From Nocardioides anomalus (GTDB lineage Bacteria > Actinomycetota > Actinomycetes > Propionibacteriales > Nocardioidaceae): a stretch of 64,000 nucleotides of DNA. The number at the start of each line of letters is the position of its first letter. Position 1 is the first letter of the stretch. Below, in pieces: positions 50,717 to 58,204 of this stretch. A program made the translations under genes and the position numbers. The DNA is taken from positions 310,001 through 374,000 of the forward strand of contig NZ_CP049257.1 in the NCBI RefSeq assembly GCF_011046535.1. Direction: 5' to 3'. The notes below the pieces were generated by a model. That model saw only the letters and a program-made list of their open reading frames with translations. It was not told the origin of the DNA and made no database searches.

Positions 50717-51398
50717 CCGGGGCTGGCGGCCGCAGCTCACCGCGTGGGTGGACCGGGTCGACCTCGTCTGGGGCCGGATGGGGGTGCCCGCGGGGGAGCG
50801 GGCCGAGCTGCGCGCGCAGCTGGTCCGCGACCTCGCGCAGGCGGTGGCCGAGGGCGCGCCGCTCTCGGAGCTCCTCGACGTCGACCCGGCGCGGCTCGCG
50901 CAGGACGTCGTCTCGTCCCTGGGTCTCACCCCGGTCGCGCCGACCGCGCCGGCGCCCGCCCCGCCGGGGCGCGGGGCTGTGGCGCGGGTGGTCGTGGGCG
51001 GGCTGGTCGGGGTGGCGGTCGGCGGCCTGGTGAGCGTTCTGCCCGTGCTGGCCGCGATGGGGTGGGCGTTCCACCACGTGCCTCCGGGCAGCGCGCGGGA
51101 GTCGGCGGCGATCCTCGCGGCGTACGCCGTCGCGGGGCTCGTCACCGCGCTGGCCGGCGGGATCGGCGTGAGCGTGGCCTGTGACGACGTGCCCGCGCCG
51201 GCGCGGCCGCTGCGGCGCGGGACGCTGGGCCTGCTGGCGAGCGGCGCGGTGGCCACGGTGCTGGCGGTCGGGTACGCCGCGACGACCGGCTACAGCACGG
51301 CGCCGGGCGTGGTGCTGACCGAGGTCGTGCTCGTGGTGGGGGTGGTCGTGGCCGGGCTGGCCCTGGTCGGGCAGCGCGTGGTGCGAGCCGGGGGTTGA
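50709..51398 (+). CDS. Membrane protein with cytoplasmic helical N-terminus
   Basis: 229 residues from GTG 50709. The first 80 are a soluble helical part (LRAQLVRDLAQAVAEGAPLSELLDVD) typical of proteins encoded after PadR regulators. Four hydrophobic helices follow (about 88-110, 125-148, 168-188, 199-221). The proteins of such PadR-linked pairs are of unknown function. An 8-nt overlap couples its translation to PadR. Confidence 0.7.
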   Translation: MADRGWRPQLTAWVDRVDLVWGRMGVPAGERAELRAQLVRDLAQAVAEGAPLSELLDVDPARLAQDVVSSLGLTPVAPTAPAPAPPGRGAVARVVVGGLVGVAVGGLVSVLPVLAAMGWAFHHVPPGSARESAAILAAYAVAGLVTALAGGIGVSVACDDVPAPARPLRRGTLGLLASGAVATVLAVGYAATTGYSTAPGVVLTEVVLVVGVVVAGLALVGQRVVRAGG

Positions 51399-51443
51399 CT
51401 CCCGTGGCTACGACTGTTAGCTTTTGGCTATGAACATTAGCCA
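51395..51443 (+). promoter_or_regulatory. Promoter and TetR operator of the hydrolase/TetR operon
   Basis: TTGACT at 51395-51400 and TAGCTT at 51418-51423 are spaced 17 nt. Directly behind lies TGGCTA-N7-TAGCCA (51425-51443), a perfect 6-bp inverted repeat. It overlaps the expected transcription start, so a repressor bound there would block transcription. The TetR encoded at 52283 is the natural candidate. Confidence 0.65.
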
Positions 51444-51456
51444 TGAGGAGGCAGCG

Positions 51457-52290
51457 GTGGTCGAGCACCTGGAGGTCGAGGGCGGGACCCTCGCCTACGA
51501 GCTGAGCGGGACGGGCCCGCTCGTGGTCCTGGCCCACGGGATGGGCAACGACCGGGCGGCCTACCGCTTCCTGGTCCCGCAGCTGGTGGCGGCGGGCTAC
51601 CGGGTCGCGAACCTCGACGTGCGCGGCTGCGGGGAGTCGACGGCGACGTTCGCGTCGTACTCGCGGACCGACATCGCCGGCGACCTGGTGGCGCTGGTGC
51701 GGCACCTGGGCGGGCCGGCGGTGCTGGTCGGCCACTCGATCTCGGGTGGCGCGGTGACCATCGCGGCAGCCGAGGCCCCGGAGCTGGTGTCGGGCGTGGT
51801 CGAGCTGGCGCCGTTCACGCGCAAGCAGTCGTTCCGGCTCGGCGACCTGCGTTCGCGGACCTACCGCCAGGGCATGGGGCGGCTGGTCCGGACCGGGCTC
51901 TTCGGCAGCCGCAAGGCCTGGCGCTCCTACCTCGAGCTGGCCTTCCCGGGCCGGCGGCCGGCGGACTGGGACGCCGACCTCGCGCGCCTGGACGAGCAGC
52001 TGGGCGCCGGTGGCCGGATGCGGACCCTGCAGGCGATGGGGAGGTCGGCGCCGGCGGACGCGGGCGCGCGGCTGGGCGACGTGCGGTGCCCCGTGCTGGT
52101 CGTGGAGGGCTCGCGGGACCCGGACTGGGTCGACGCCCGGGCCGAGGGCGAGGCCGTCGTCGCGGCGCTGCCGGGCGGGCTCGGGCGGCTCGCGGTGGTG
52201 GAGGGCGCGGGCCACTACCCCCACACCCAGTTCCCGGACGAGACGGCGGCGCTGGTGGTCTCGTTCCTGCGGGAGCACGCGGGTGCCTAG
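51457..52290 (+). CDS. Alpha/beta hydrolase
   Basis: 277 residues from GTG 51457, which has a GAGGAGG site 5 nt upstream. The ATG at 51430 falls inside the operator, so it is disfavoured. The fold shows VVLAHGMGNDRAAYRFLV, the nucleophile elbow GHSISGG and, later, EGSRDPDWV and GAGHYPHTQ with the catalytic Asp and His. The substrate may be an ester or a lactone. It overlaps the TetR gene by 8 nt and shares the operator at 51425-51443. Confidence 0.88.
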   Translation: MVEHLEVEGGTLAYELSGTGPLVVLAHGMGNDRAAYRFLVPQLVAAGYRVANLDVRGCGESTATFASYSRTDIAGDLVALVRHLGGPAVLVGHSISGGAVTIAAAEAPELVSGVVELAPFTRKQSFRLGDLRSRTYRQGMGRLVRTGLFGSRKAWRSYLELAFPGRRPADWDADLARLDEQLGAGGRMRTLQAMGRSAPADAGARLGDVRCPVLVVEGSRDPDWVDARAEGEAVVAALPGGLGRLAVVEGAGHYPHTQFPDETAALVVSFLREHAGA

Positions 52291-52855
52291 GGCGGGGCTG
52301 GACCCCGACAAGGTCACGGCCGCCGCCGCGGCGCTGGCCGACGAGGTCGGGCTGCCGGGCGTGACCATGGGCGCGCTGGCCGAGCGCCTCTCGGTCAAGG
52401 CGCCGTCGCTCTACAAGCACGTGGCCGGCCAGGCCGAGCTCCAGCAGCGGATCGCGGTGCTCGCGGTCGTCGAGCTCGGCGACGAGCTGCGCGACGCGAT
52501 CCAGGGCCGCTCGGGCCGGGACGCACTGACCGCGGCGGCCTCGGCGGTGCGCCGGTTCGTGGTCGAGCACCCGGGGCGCTACGCCGCGACCATCCGCATC
52601 ACCGGCGACCCGCACGACGAGCCCCTGGCCGCGGCCGGTGCGCGGGTGCTGGAGTCGCTGGCCGCCGTGCTGGCGGCGTACGACCTGCAGCCGGGGGACA
52701 CCGTGCACGCGCTGCGGATGCTGCGCTCGGTCTTCACCGGCTTCGCCACGCTGGAGGCCGCGGGCGGCTTCCAGCTGGACACCGACGTCGAGGAGAGCTT
52801 CGCCTGGCTGGTCGACTTCTGCGACCGCGGGCTGCGGGCCCGGTCAGGCCAGTGA
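52283..52855 (+). CDS. TetR-family transcriptional regulator
   Basis: 190 residues from GTG 52283. The HTH is VTMGALAERLSVKAPSLYKHVAGQAEL, typical of TetR proteins that end in a TetR_C domain (VRRFVVEHPGRYAATIRI). It is encoded immediately behind the hydrolase it probably controls, and both lie behind the operator at 51425-51443. The ends of this gene and the epimerase gene (minus strand) overlap by 12 nt. Confidence 0.88.
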   Translation: MPRAGLDPDKVTAAAAALADEVGLPGVTMGALAERLSVKAPSLYKHVAGQAELQQRIAVLAVVELGDELRDAIQGRSGRDALTAAASAVRRFVVEHPGRYAATIRITGDPHDEPLAAAGARVLESLAAVLAAYDLQPGDTVHALRMLRSVFTGFATLEAAGGFQLDTDVEESFAWLVDFCDRGLRARSGQ

Positions 52856-53764
52856 GGCGCGGACCCGCTCCAGGCCGGTGGCCTGGTCGACGAGCGGGGC
52901 GTACCTGAGCTCGGCGACGGCCTTGTCGGTGCGCAGCGTGCAGTCCTGCCCGATGAACCACCGGGCCGGCACCGGCACCACGGCCTCGGCGGTGGCCGCG
53001 TCGAGGTCCACGATCTCCTCGGTGACGCCGTGCGCCGCGAACTGGGCCTCGAGGAAGTCGCGGAGCACGACGCGGTGGCGGTCGGTGACGAAGTAGGCCT
53101 CGCCGCCGCGGCCCCGGTGCCACCCCAGGACGAGCCCCTCGACGGCGTTGTCGACGTAGGTGACGTCGGTGGTGAACCGGCCGCCCTCGATCCACCCGAA
53201 GGCGCCCGCCCGGGCGGCGCCGGCCAGGTTCTCGATGAGCGAGCTCTCCGGCCCCCACACGAAGCGCGGGCGGACCGAGACGGTGCGGAAGCCGAGGGTG
53301 TCGGCCTCGAGGACCAGACGCTCGGCGTCGGCCTTGGCGGCGCAGTACGCCGCGGCGGAGTCCGGGCGCAGGGGTGCGGTCTCGTCCACCTCGACGAGCG
53401 GCTCGCCGGCGAGCAGCGCCGACTCGCTGCCGCAGTGGACGAAGACGGGCACACCCGCGGCCCGCGCCGCGCGGAGCGCCTGCTCGGTGCCGACGACGGT
53501 GACCAGCTGGTGCCGCTCCCGGTCGGCGTCGATGTCGGTCTCCGCGGCGAGGTGGAAGACGACCTCGTGTCCGGCCAGGGCGTCCTGCCAGGTGCCGGCG
53601 TCGGTGAGCTCGCCGAGGACCGGTGTCGCCCCGGCCGCGGCCAGCAGCGCGGCCGACTCCTCGCTGCGGACCAGGCCGCTCACCTCGTGGCCCTCGTCGA
53701 CCAGTCGGCGCACCAGGCGCCGTCCGATGGAGCCCGATCCTCCGGTGACGAACACGCGTGACAT
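52844..53764 (-). CDS. NAD-dependent epimerase/dehydratase
   Basis: 306 residues from ATG 53764. An extended-SDR fold opens with VFVTGGSGSIGRRLVRRLVDEGHEV, followed by VFHLAAETD and the catalytic YCAAK. The substrate is probably a sugar nucleotide or steroid-like compound; this subgroup also includes dihydroflavonol-reductase-like enzymes. AGGAG lies 5 nt before the ATG. No operon partner of obvious related function is adjacent. Confidence 0.85.
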   Translation of the reverse strand: MSRVFVTGGSGSIGRRLVRRLVDEGHEVSGLVRSEESAALLAAAGATPVLGELTDAGTWQDALAGHEVVFHLAAETDIDADRERHQLVTVVGTEQALRAARAAGVPVFVHCGSESALLAGEPLVEVDETAPLRPDSAAAYCAAKADAERLVLEADTLGFRTVSVRPRFVWGPESSLIENLAGAARAGAFGWIEGGRFTTDVTYVDNAVEGLVLGWHRGRGGEAYFVTDRHRVVLRDFLEAQFAAHGVTEEIVDLDAATAEAVVPVPARWFIGQDCTLRTDKAVAELRYAPLVDQATGLERVRASLA

Positions 53765-53903
53765 CTCCTGCAACCTCCTGAGCCGGCTGGCGCGGCGCTG
53801 TGCCGCCCACCTCGGGAGAGCAACGCAGCCGGGACCGGACCTTCCCGTCCCGCCCTGCAGTGATCGGAGGGCAGACCTCGGCCGCGTGGAGGTCAGGCGG
53901 CCC

Positions 53904-54806
53904 TCAGCCCAGCTGCCTCCGCACCGCCCCCGGGACCCGGAGCCCGCGGCGACGCACGTCGGCCACGAACCGCGCCACCAGCGGATCGGGCTCGGCGAGG
54001 GTGACGGCGAGCAGGCGGCGCGTCCACCGGGGCTCGAACGGGCGGACCGCACCGGGGAAGCCGTCGGTGACGGCGCTGACCGGCGTCACGGCGACGCCGA
54101 GGCCGGCCGCGGCGAGCTGGGGGGCGGCCGCCGTCACCGCGGTGCGCACCACCGGTGTGGCGCGCACTCTGGCCCGGACGAGGTGCTCGTCGAGCCACCC
54201 GCGCAGGCTGTTCTCCGGTGCGAAGTGCACCAGGTCGAGGCCCTCGAGCTCCTCGAGCCGGACCGCCGCCCGCGCCGCCAGGGGGTGGTCGGCCGCCGCG
54301 GTCAGGACGACCTCCTCCTCGGCCACCTCCACGGCGTGCAGGCTCGCGGGAGCGGGGGCCGGCACCAGTGCGAGGTCGACCTCGCCGGCCTCCAGTGCGG
54401 TCACCGCGTCGTCCATGACCACGAGCTCGCGGAGCGCGACGCTCACGTCGGGGCGGCGGCGGTGCCAGTCCCGGATGGTCGGCGCGGCCAGGGCCACGGT
54501 CAGGCTCTGGGCCACCGCCAACCGCACCGTGCCGGCGGTGCCTTCGTCGACCGCCCGCGCGGCCCGCACCGACGAGGACGCCGCCTCGACCGCGGTGCGG
54601 GCGTGCGCCAGTGCGGCGCGCCCGGCCGGTGTCAGCACCACGCCCCGCGGGACCCGGCGCACCAGCGGGGTGCGCGCCTCACGCTCGAGCGTGGCGAGCT
54701 GGTGTGAGACCGCCGGCTGCGAGGAGTGCAGGTGCAGGGCCGCCTGCGTGATCGAGCCGCAGTCCGCCACGGCCACCAGGCACTCCAGGGCGCGCAGCGT
54801 CGGCAC
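53904..54806 (-). CDS. LysR-family transcriptional regulator
   Basis: 300 residues from GTG 54806. The N-terminal HTH, LRALECLVAVADCGSITQAALHLHSSQPAVSHQLATLER, is classical, followed by a periplasmic-binding-protein-like effector domain. It starts 4 nt after the XPF-like nuclease gene ends, on the same strand, so both may be in one transcript. LysR regulators usually act on a divergent neighbour; none is obvious here, so the target is unknown. Confidence 0.9.
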   Translation of the reverse strand: MPTLRALECLVAVADCGSITQAALHLHSSQPAVSHQLATLEREARTPLVRRVPRGVVLTPAGRAALAHARTAVEAASSSVRAARAVDEGTAGTVRLAVAQSLTVALAAPTIRDWHRRRPDVSVALRELVVMDDAVTALEAGEVDLALVPAPAPASLHAVEVAEEEVVLTAAADHPLAARAAVRLEELEGLDLVHFAPENSLRGWLDEHLVRARVRATPVVRTAVTAAAPQLAAAGLGVAVTPVSAVTDGFPGAVRPFEPRWTRRLLAVTLAEPDPLVARFVADVRRRGLRVPGAVRRQLG

Positions 54807-54810
54807 CGGC

Positions 54811-55647
54811 TCAACCTAGCGGGGCCACGACCTCGCCGGTCAGGCTGTCGACGAGCTGGGTGCCGGGCGGCGCGGAGCGCAGGGCGCGCACGGCGATCGC
54901 GCGCCGGTCGTAGGACGCGGGCTCGGCGTCGGGGTCGCCGGTGGTGAGCAGCCAGCGCCGCGGCGGGCGCGACTCGCGGAGCGCGCGACCGGGCTCGGGC
55001 TCCCGGTCGTCCGGCACGACGTACGGCCCGTGCAGCGCCTCGGCCAGGCGCTCGGCCCGCACCCGGCCGATGCCGGGGTGGGTGCGCAGGCCGTCGGGGG
55101 CGGCGTGGGCGATCGCCTCGACGCTGCCGTACGCCGCGAGGAGGGTCCGGGCCATCGGCGTGCTGACGCCGGGGACGACGGAGAGCATGGCCTCGGCCTG
55201 GGCCGAGGGGTGCCGCGGGCTGCGGCGGGGGCCCTCCGTGCGCAGGGTGGGGGCGGCGCGGCGGGCGCGCTTGGCCAGCCGGAGGATCCAGGCCGCGGTG
55301 TCCTCGGCGTCCAGGCTGTGCAGGACGGTGAAGCCGTCCTCCACGAGGCGGCACACGGCGCCCCGCCAGGCGTCCTCGGCGATGCCCCGGGGCTCGCCCT
55401 CGACGACGAGCACGGCCTGGACGAAGGCCGACTGCAGGCGCACGGCCTGCTCGAAGATGCGGCCGTCGCGGATGGACGCGCCCAGGTCGGTGGGTCCCTT
55501 GCGCTCCACCGCGAGGCCGGGGCCGAGGACGTAGTCGCCGACGGGCAGGTCGGTCAGCTCGACGTCGAGGCCGGCCGCGACCAGCGCCTCGGGGATGCCG
55601 CTGCCGCGCTCGCGGTGGTCCACGAGCACCGCACCCGCCTCGACCAC
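54811..55647 (-). CDS. XPF/ERCC4-like nuclease with helix-hairpin-helix
   Basis: 278 residues. The ERCC4 nuclease core is visible as VDHRERGSG (9-17), PVGDYVLG and VERKGPTDL (47-55), i.e. the GDY-ERK-D pattern of XPF/Mus81 nucleases. A (HhH)2 DNA-binding part follows (about 155-205, LSVVPGVSTPMARTLLAAYGSVEAIAHA). In eukaryotes and archaea these enzymes cut branched or bubble DNA. In bacteria the family is less well studied. The last 60 residues are a small unknown extension. Confidence 0.85.
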   Translation of the reverse strand: MVEAGAVLVDHRERGSGIPEALVAAGLDVELTDLPVGDYVLGPGLAVERKGPTDLGASIRDGRIFEQAVRLQSAFVQAVLVVEGEPRGIAEDAWRGAVCRLVEDGFTVLHSLDAEDTAAWILRLAKRARRAAPTLRTEGPRRSPRHPSAQAEAMLSVVPGVSTPMARTLLAAYGSVEAIAHAAPDGLRTHPGIGRVRAERLAEALHGPYVVPDDREPEPGRALRESRPPRRWLLTTGDPDAEPASYDRRAIAVRALRSAPPGTQLVDSLTGEVVAPLG

Positions 55648-55669
55648 GCGGGAGCGGTACCCAGGTGGG

Positions 55670-55960
55670 TCAGGGGCGCGGCGGCCGCTGCGACGAGAGG
55701 CCGCCGGTGGCCATGGCCCGGTAGAGCCGCATCTCGTCGCGGTAGCGGTAGGGCAGCGGCACCCCGGAGCCGGCCGCGGCGTCGGCGTACGCCTCCATCG
55801 CGTCGGCCAGGGCGGCGCAGCGGGAGGCCTGCTCCTGGTGGGGCACGGAGAGGGTGTTGGGGTCCCGGCCCGAGCGGACCTTCTCCCGGCAGCGCCGGAC
55901 CTCCGTGAACAGGTGCGCCAGGAGGGCGTCGTCGCGTCCGGATCGTCGTGGTGTCGGCAC
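55670..55960 (-). CDS. Small hypothetical protein
   Basis: 96 residues from GTG 55960. The text is helical and charged (LLAHLFTEVRRCREKVRSGRD, CAALADAMEAYADAAAG), ending YRYRDEMRLYRAMATGG. No membrane or metal motif is seen. It lies 22 nt upstream of the nuclease gene and 32 nt downstream of the desaturase gene, all on the minus strand, so it is probably co-transcribed. The function is unknown. Confidence 0.55.
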   Translation of the reverse strand: MPTPRRSGRDDALLAHLFTEVRRCREKVRSGRDPNTLSVPHQEQASRCAALADAMEAYADAAAGSGVPLPYRYRDEMRLYRAMATGGLSSQRPPRP

Positions 55961-55992
55961 TGCGCTCCTCCCGCCGTCGGTCCAGCGTCGGA

Positions 55993-57162
55993 TCAGCGCT
56001 GGAGGAACGTGGCGAACCGGCGCGCGGCGGCGGGTGCGCTCCGCGGGGGAGCCCACCCGTCCGGCAGCGACAGTCGGAGCACGCGGTGCCAGGCGGATCC
56101 GAGCTGCTGCAGGAACGGCGCGGAGTGGTAGTCCAGCCCGTGGCGCCGCAGGATCGGCTCGACCTCGGCCGCGACCTCGGCGTAGCGGTTGCTGGGCAGG
56201 TCGGGGAACAGGTGGTGCTCGACCTGGTGCGACAGGTTCCCGGTCAGCAGGTGCAGCAACGGGCCGCCGCTGATGTTGGCCGAGCCGCGCGCCTGGCGCT
56301 CGTACCACTCACCGCGTGTCTCGTCGGGGTCCAGGCTCTCGGTCTCGAAGGTCTCGACGCCCTCGGGGAAGTGGCCGCACATGATGACCGAGTGCGACCA
56401 CAGGTTGCGCACCAGGTTGGCCACCGCGGCGGCGGCCAGGGTCCGACGGACGTTGCGCCGCCCGGACAGCCCGGCCAGTGCGGGGAGCACGACGTAGTCC
56501 TTGGTCACCTGACGGCCGATCTTGCGCAGCGTCGCCCGCAGCCGGTCGCGCTGGCTGTCGTCGAGCTGGGCCTTGCCGGCCACGGCGCTGCCGAGGTCGG
56601 CGTCGTACATCGCGATGCCCCACTCGAAGACGCACGCGGTGAGGAAGTTGAGGGCGGGCTGGGCCAGGTGCCAGCGCTGCCACGGCTGGTCCTCGCAGAC
56701 CCGCATGATCCCGTAGCCGAGGTCGTTGTCGTGGCCCACGATGTTGGTGAACTTGTGGTGGGTCTCGTTGTGCGCCCGCTTCCACTGCGCCGCGGGGGAG
56801 GCGTGGTCCCACTCCCAGGTCGTGGAGTGGATCTCCGGGTCACGCATCCAGTCCCACTGCCCGTGGAGGATGTTGTGCCCGATCTCCATGTTGTCCAGGA
56901 CCTTGGCCAGGGCCAGGCCGCTCGTCCCGGCCAGCCAGCCGAGCCGTGAGCGCGAGCCGACGACCAGCACCGCCCGGCTGCCGAGCTCCAGGCACCGCTG
57001 CACCAGGATCAGCCGGCGGATGTACGCCGCATCGTCGGCACCCAGGCTGGCGACGACCCGGGCGCGCACCGCGTCCAGCTCGCGCTCGAGCGTGCGGGTG
57101 TCCAGCGCGGCGTCGACCTCGACGCCCGAGGCGGGGAGTGGGGTCAGGGTGTCCTGCGCCAT
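55993..57162 (-). CDS. Membrane fatty acid desaturase
   Basis: 389 residues from ATG 57162. Three histidine boxes coordinate the di-iron site: HNILH (96-100), HNETHH (131-136) and HQVEHH (312-317). The spacing and the QVEHHLFP motif are those of front-end or delta-9-type membrane desaturases. Several hydrophobic segments flank them. It would introduce a double bond into membrane lipid, changing fluidity. It is followed by the small hypothetical and nuclease genes. A CAACGTTG palindrome lies about 70 nt upstream, in an otherwise empty 216-nt gap. Confidence 0.92.
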   Translation of the reverse strand: MAQDTLTPLPASGVEVDAALDTRTLERELDAVRARVVASLGADDAAYIRRLILVQRCLELGSRAVLVVGSRSRLGWLAGTSGLALAKVLDNMEIGHNILHGQWDWMRDPEIHSTTWEWDHASPAAQWKRAHNETHHKFTNIVGHDNDLGYGIMRVCEDQPWQRWHLAQPALNFLTACVFEWGIAMYDADLGSAVAGKAQLDDSQRDRLRATLRKIGRQVTKDYVVLPALAGLSGRRNVRRTLAAAAVANLVRNLWSHSVIMCGHFPEGVETFETESLDPDETRGEWYERQARGSANISGGPLLHLLTGNLSHQVEHHLFPDLPSNRYAEVAAEVEPILRRHGLDYHSAPFLQQLGSAWHRVLRLSLPDGWAPPRSAPAAARRFATFLQR

Positions 57163-57378
57163 GCGCACCTCCGGTCCGTCGGCTTCGGGAAGATCCCGGT
57201 GCCGGTTGCCGAAGACTTCCTGATGCCCTTCAACGTTGTCGAAACTAGCACGGCTGTCGAGGGCGGCCGCCGATCCCTTTTCTCGAGATCGGCGGCCTGC
57301 GCCGACGGCCGGGTAGCGCTCCCCAGGTTGGCGCTGGACCCAGGTATCCGTTCGCACCGCGCCCACACCCGAGGGGGG

Positions 57379-58068
57379 TCAGTGCTGGGGGAGCACCCGT
57401 GTGCGCACGAGCTCATCGGCCAGGTCGCGCACCTTGCGCTCGGTCTGCTGGGAGAGCCGGGCCAGGACGCCGAAGGCCAGGTCGGGGGCCAGGTCGTAGC
57501 GCTCCATGATGATGCCGGTGGCCTGGCCGATCACCGTGCGCGAGGCGATCGCGACCTCGAGCTGCTCGGCGTTGCGAGCCGCGGCGAGGGCCACGCTCAC
57601 GTGCGCCGCCAGCGTCGACCCGTCCTCGAAGACGTGCTCCGGCGCGAACGCGGCGCCGCTCACCGAGTAGAGGTTCAGCACGCCGAGGTTCCCGCCGGTG
57701 GTGAACAGAGGCTGGCTCATCACGCTGCGCAACCCCAGCCCGCCGTGCGCGCGGTCCCCCCAGGCGGGCCAGCGGGGGTCGGTGGCCACCTCGTCGCTGA
57801 CCACGGCGTCCCGGGTCTCGGCAGCCGTCAGGCACGGTCCCTCCTCGAGCTCGTGCTGGAGGGCGACCAGGGCCTCCAGTCGCTCGTCGCTGGCCGCCAG
57901 GACGCCGACACCACGAGCGCGCACCTCGGTCACGGCCGCGAAGTCGCACCCGGGGACCAGGTCGACGGCCAGGCCCACCGCGCGGACCATGGTGTCCTGC
58001 TGACCGTGCTGAGCCTGCAGCTCGCGCACGGCCGAGGCCACGCGCTGGGAGAAGCCGTCGACGCTCAC
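57379..58068 (-). CDS. GAF-ANTAR protein
   Basis: 229 residues from GTG 58068. A GAF domain (about 25-165, with LVPGCDFAAVTEVR and QPLFTTGGNLGVLNLYS) is followed by the ANTAR RNA-binding domain (about 170-225, SRTVIGQATGIIMERYDL, then LARLSQQTERKVRDLADELV). GAF-ANTAR proteins sense small signals and bind paired hairpins in mRNAs to prevent termination. It is common in Nocardioides-like genomes. It is divergent from the MASE1 kinase (136 nt apart), so the pair may share a control region. Confidence 0.92.
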   Translation of the reverse strand: MSVDGFSQRVASAVRELQAQHGQQDTMVRAVGLAVDLVPGCDFAAVTEVRARGVGVLAASDERLEALVALQHELEEGPCLTAAETRDAVVSDEVATDPRWPAWGDRAHGGLGLRSVMSQPLFTTGGNLGVLNLYSVSGAAFAPEHVFEDGSTLAAHVSVALAAARNAEQLEVAIASRTVIGQATGIIMERYDLAPDLAFGVLARLSQQTERKVRDLADELVRTRVLPQH

Positions 58069-58204
58069 CTGCGAAGCCTCACCCCCCGGGGCTCCCGGGA
58101 CAAGGGTTCCACCCCGTCGGGTGGGCTGATCGGCCTCCTGCACGGGACGGGAACGGTTCGGTGAATGTCCTGCGGACCGCGGTCGGCGTCGACACACTGA
58201 CCGC

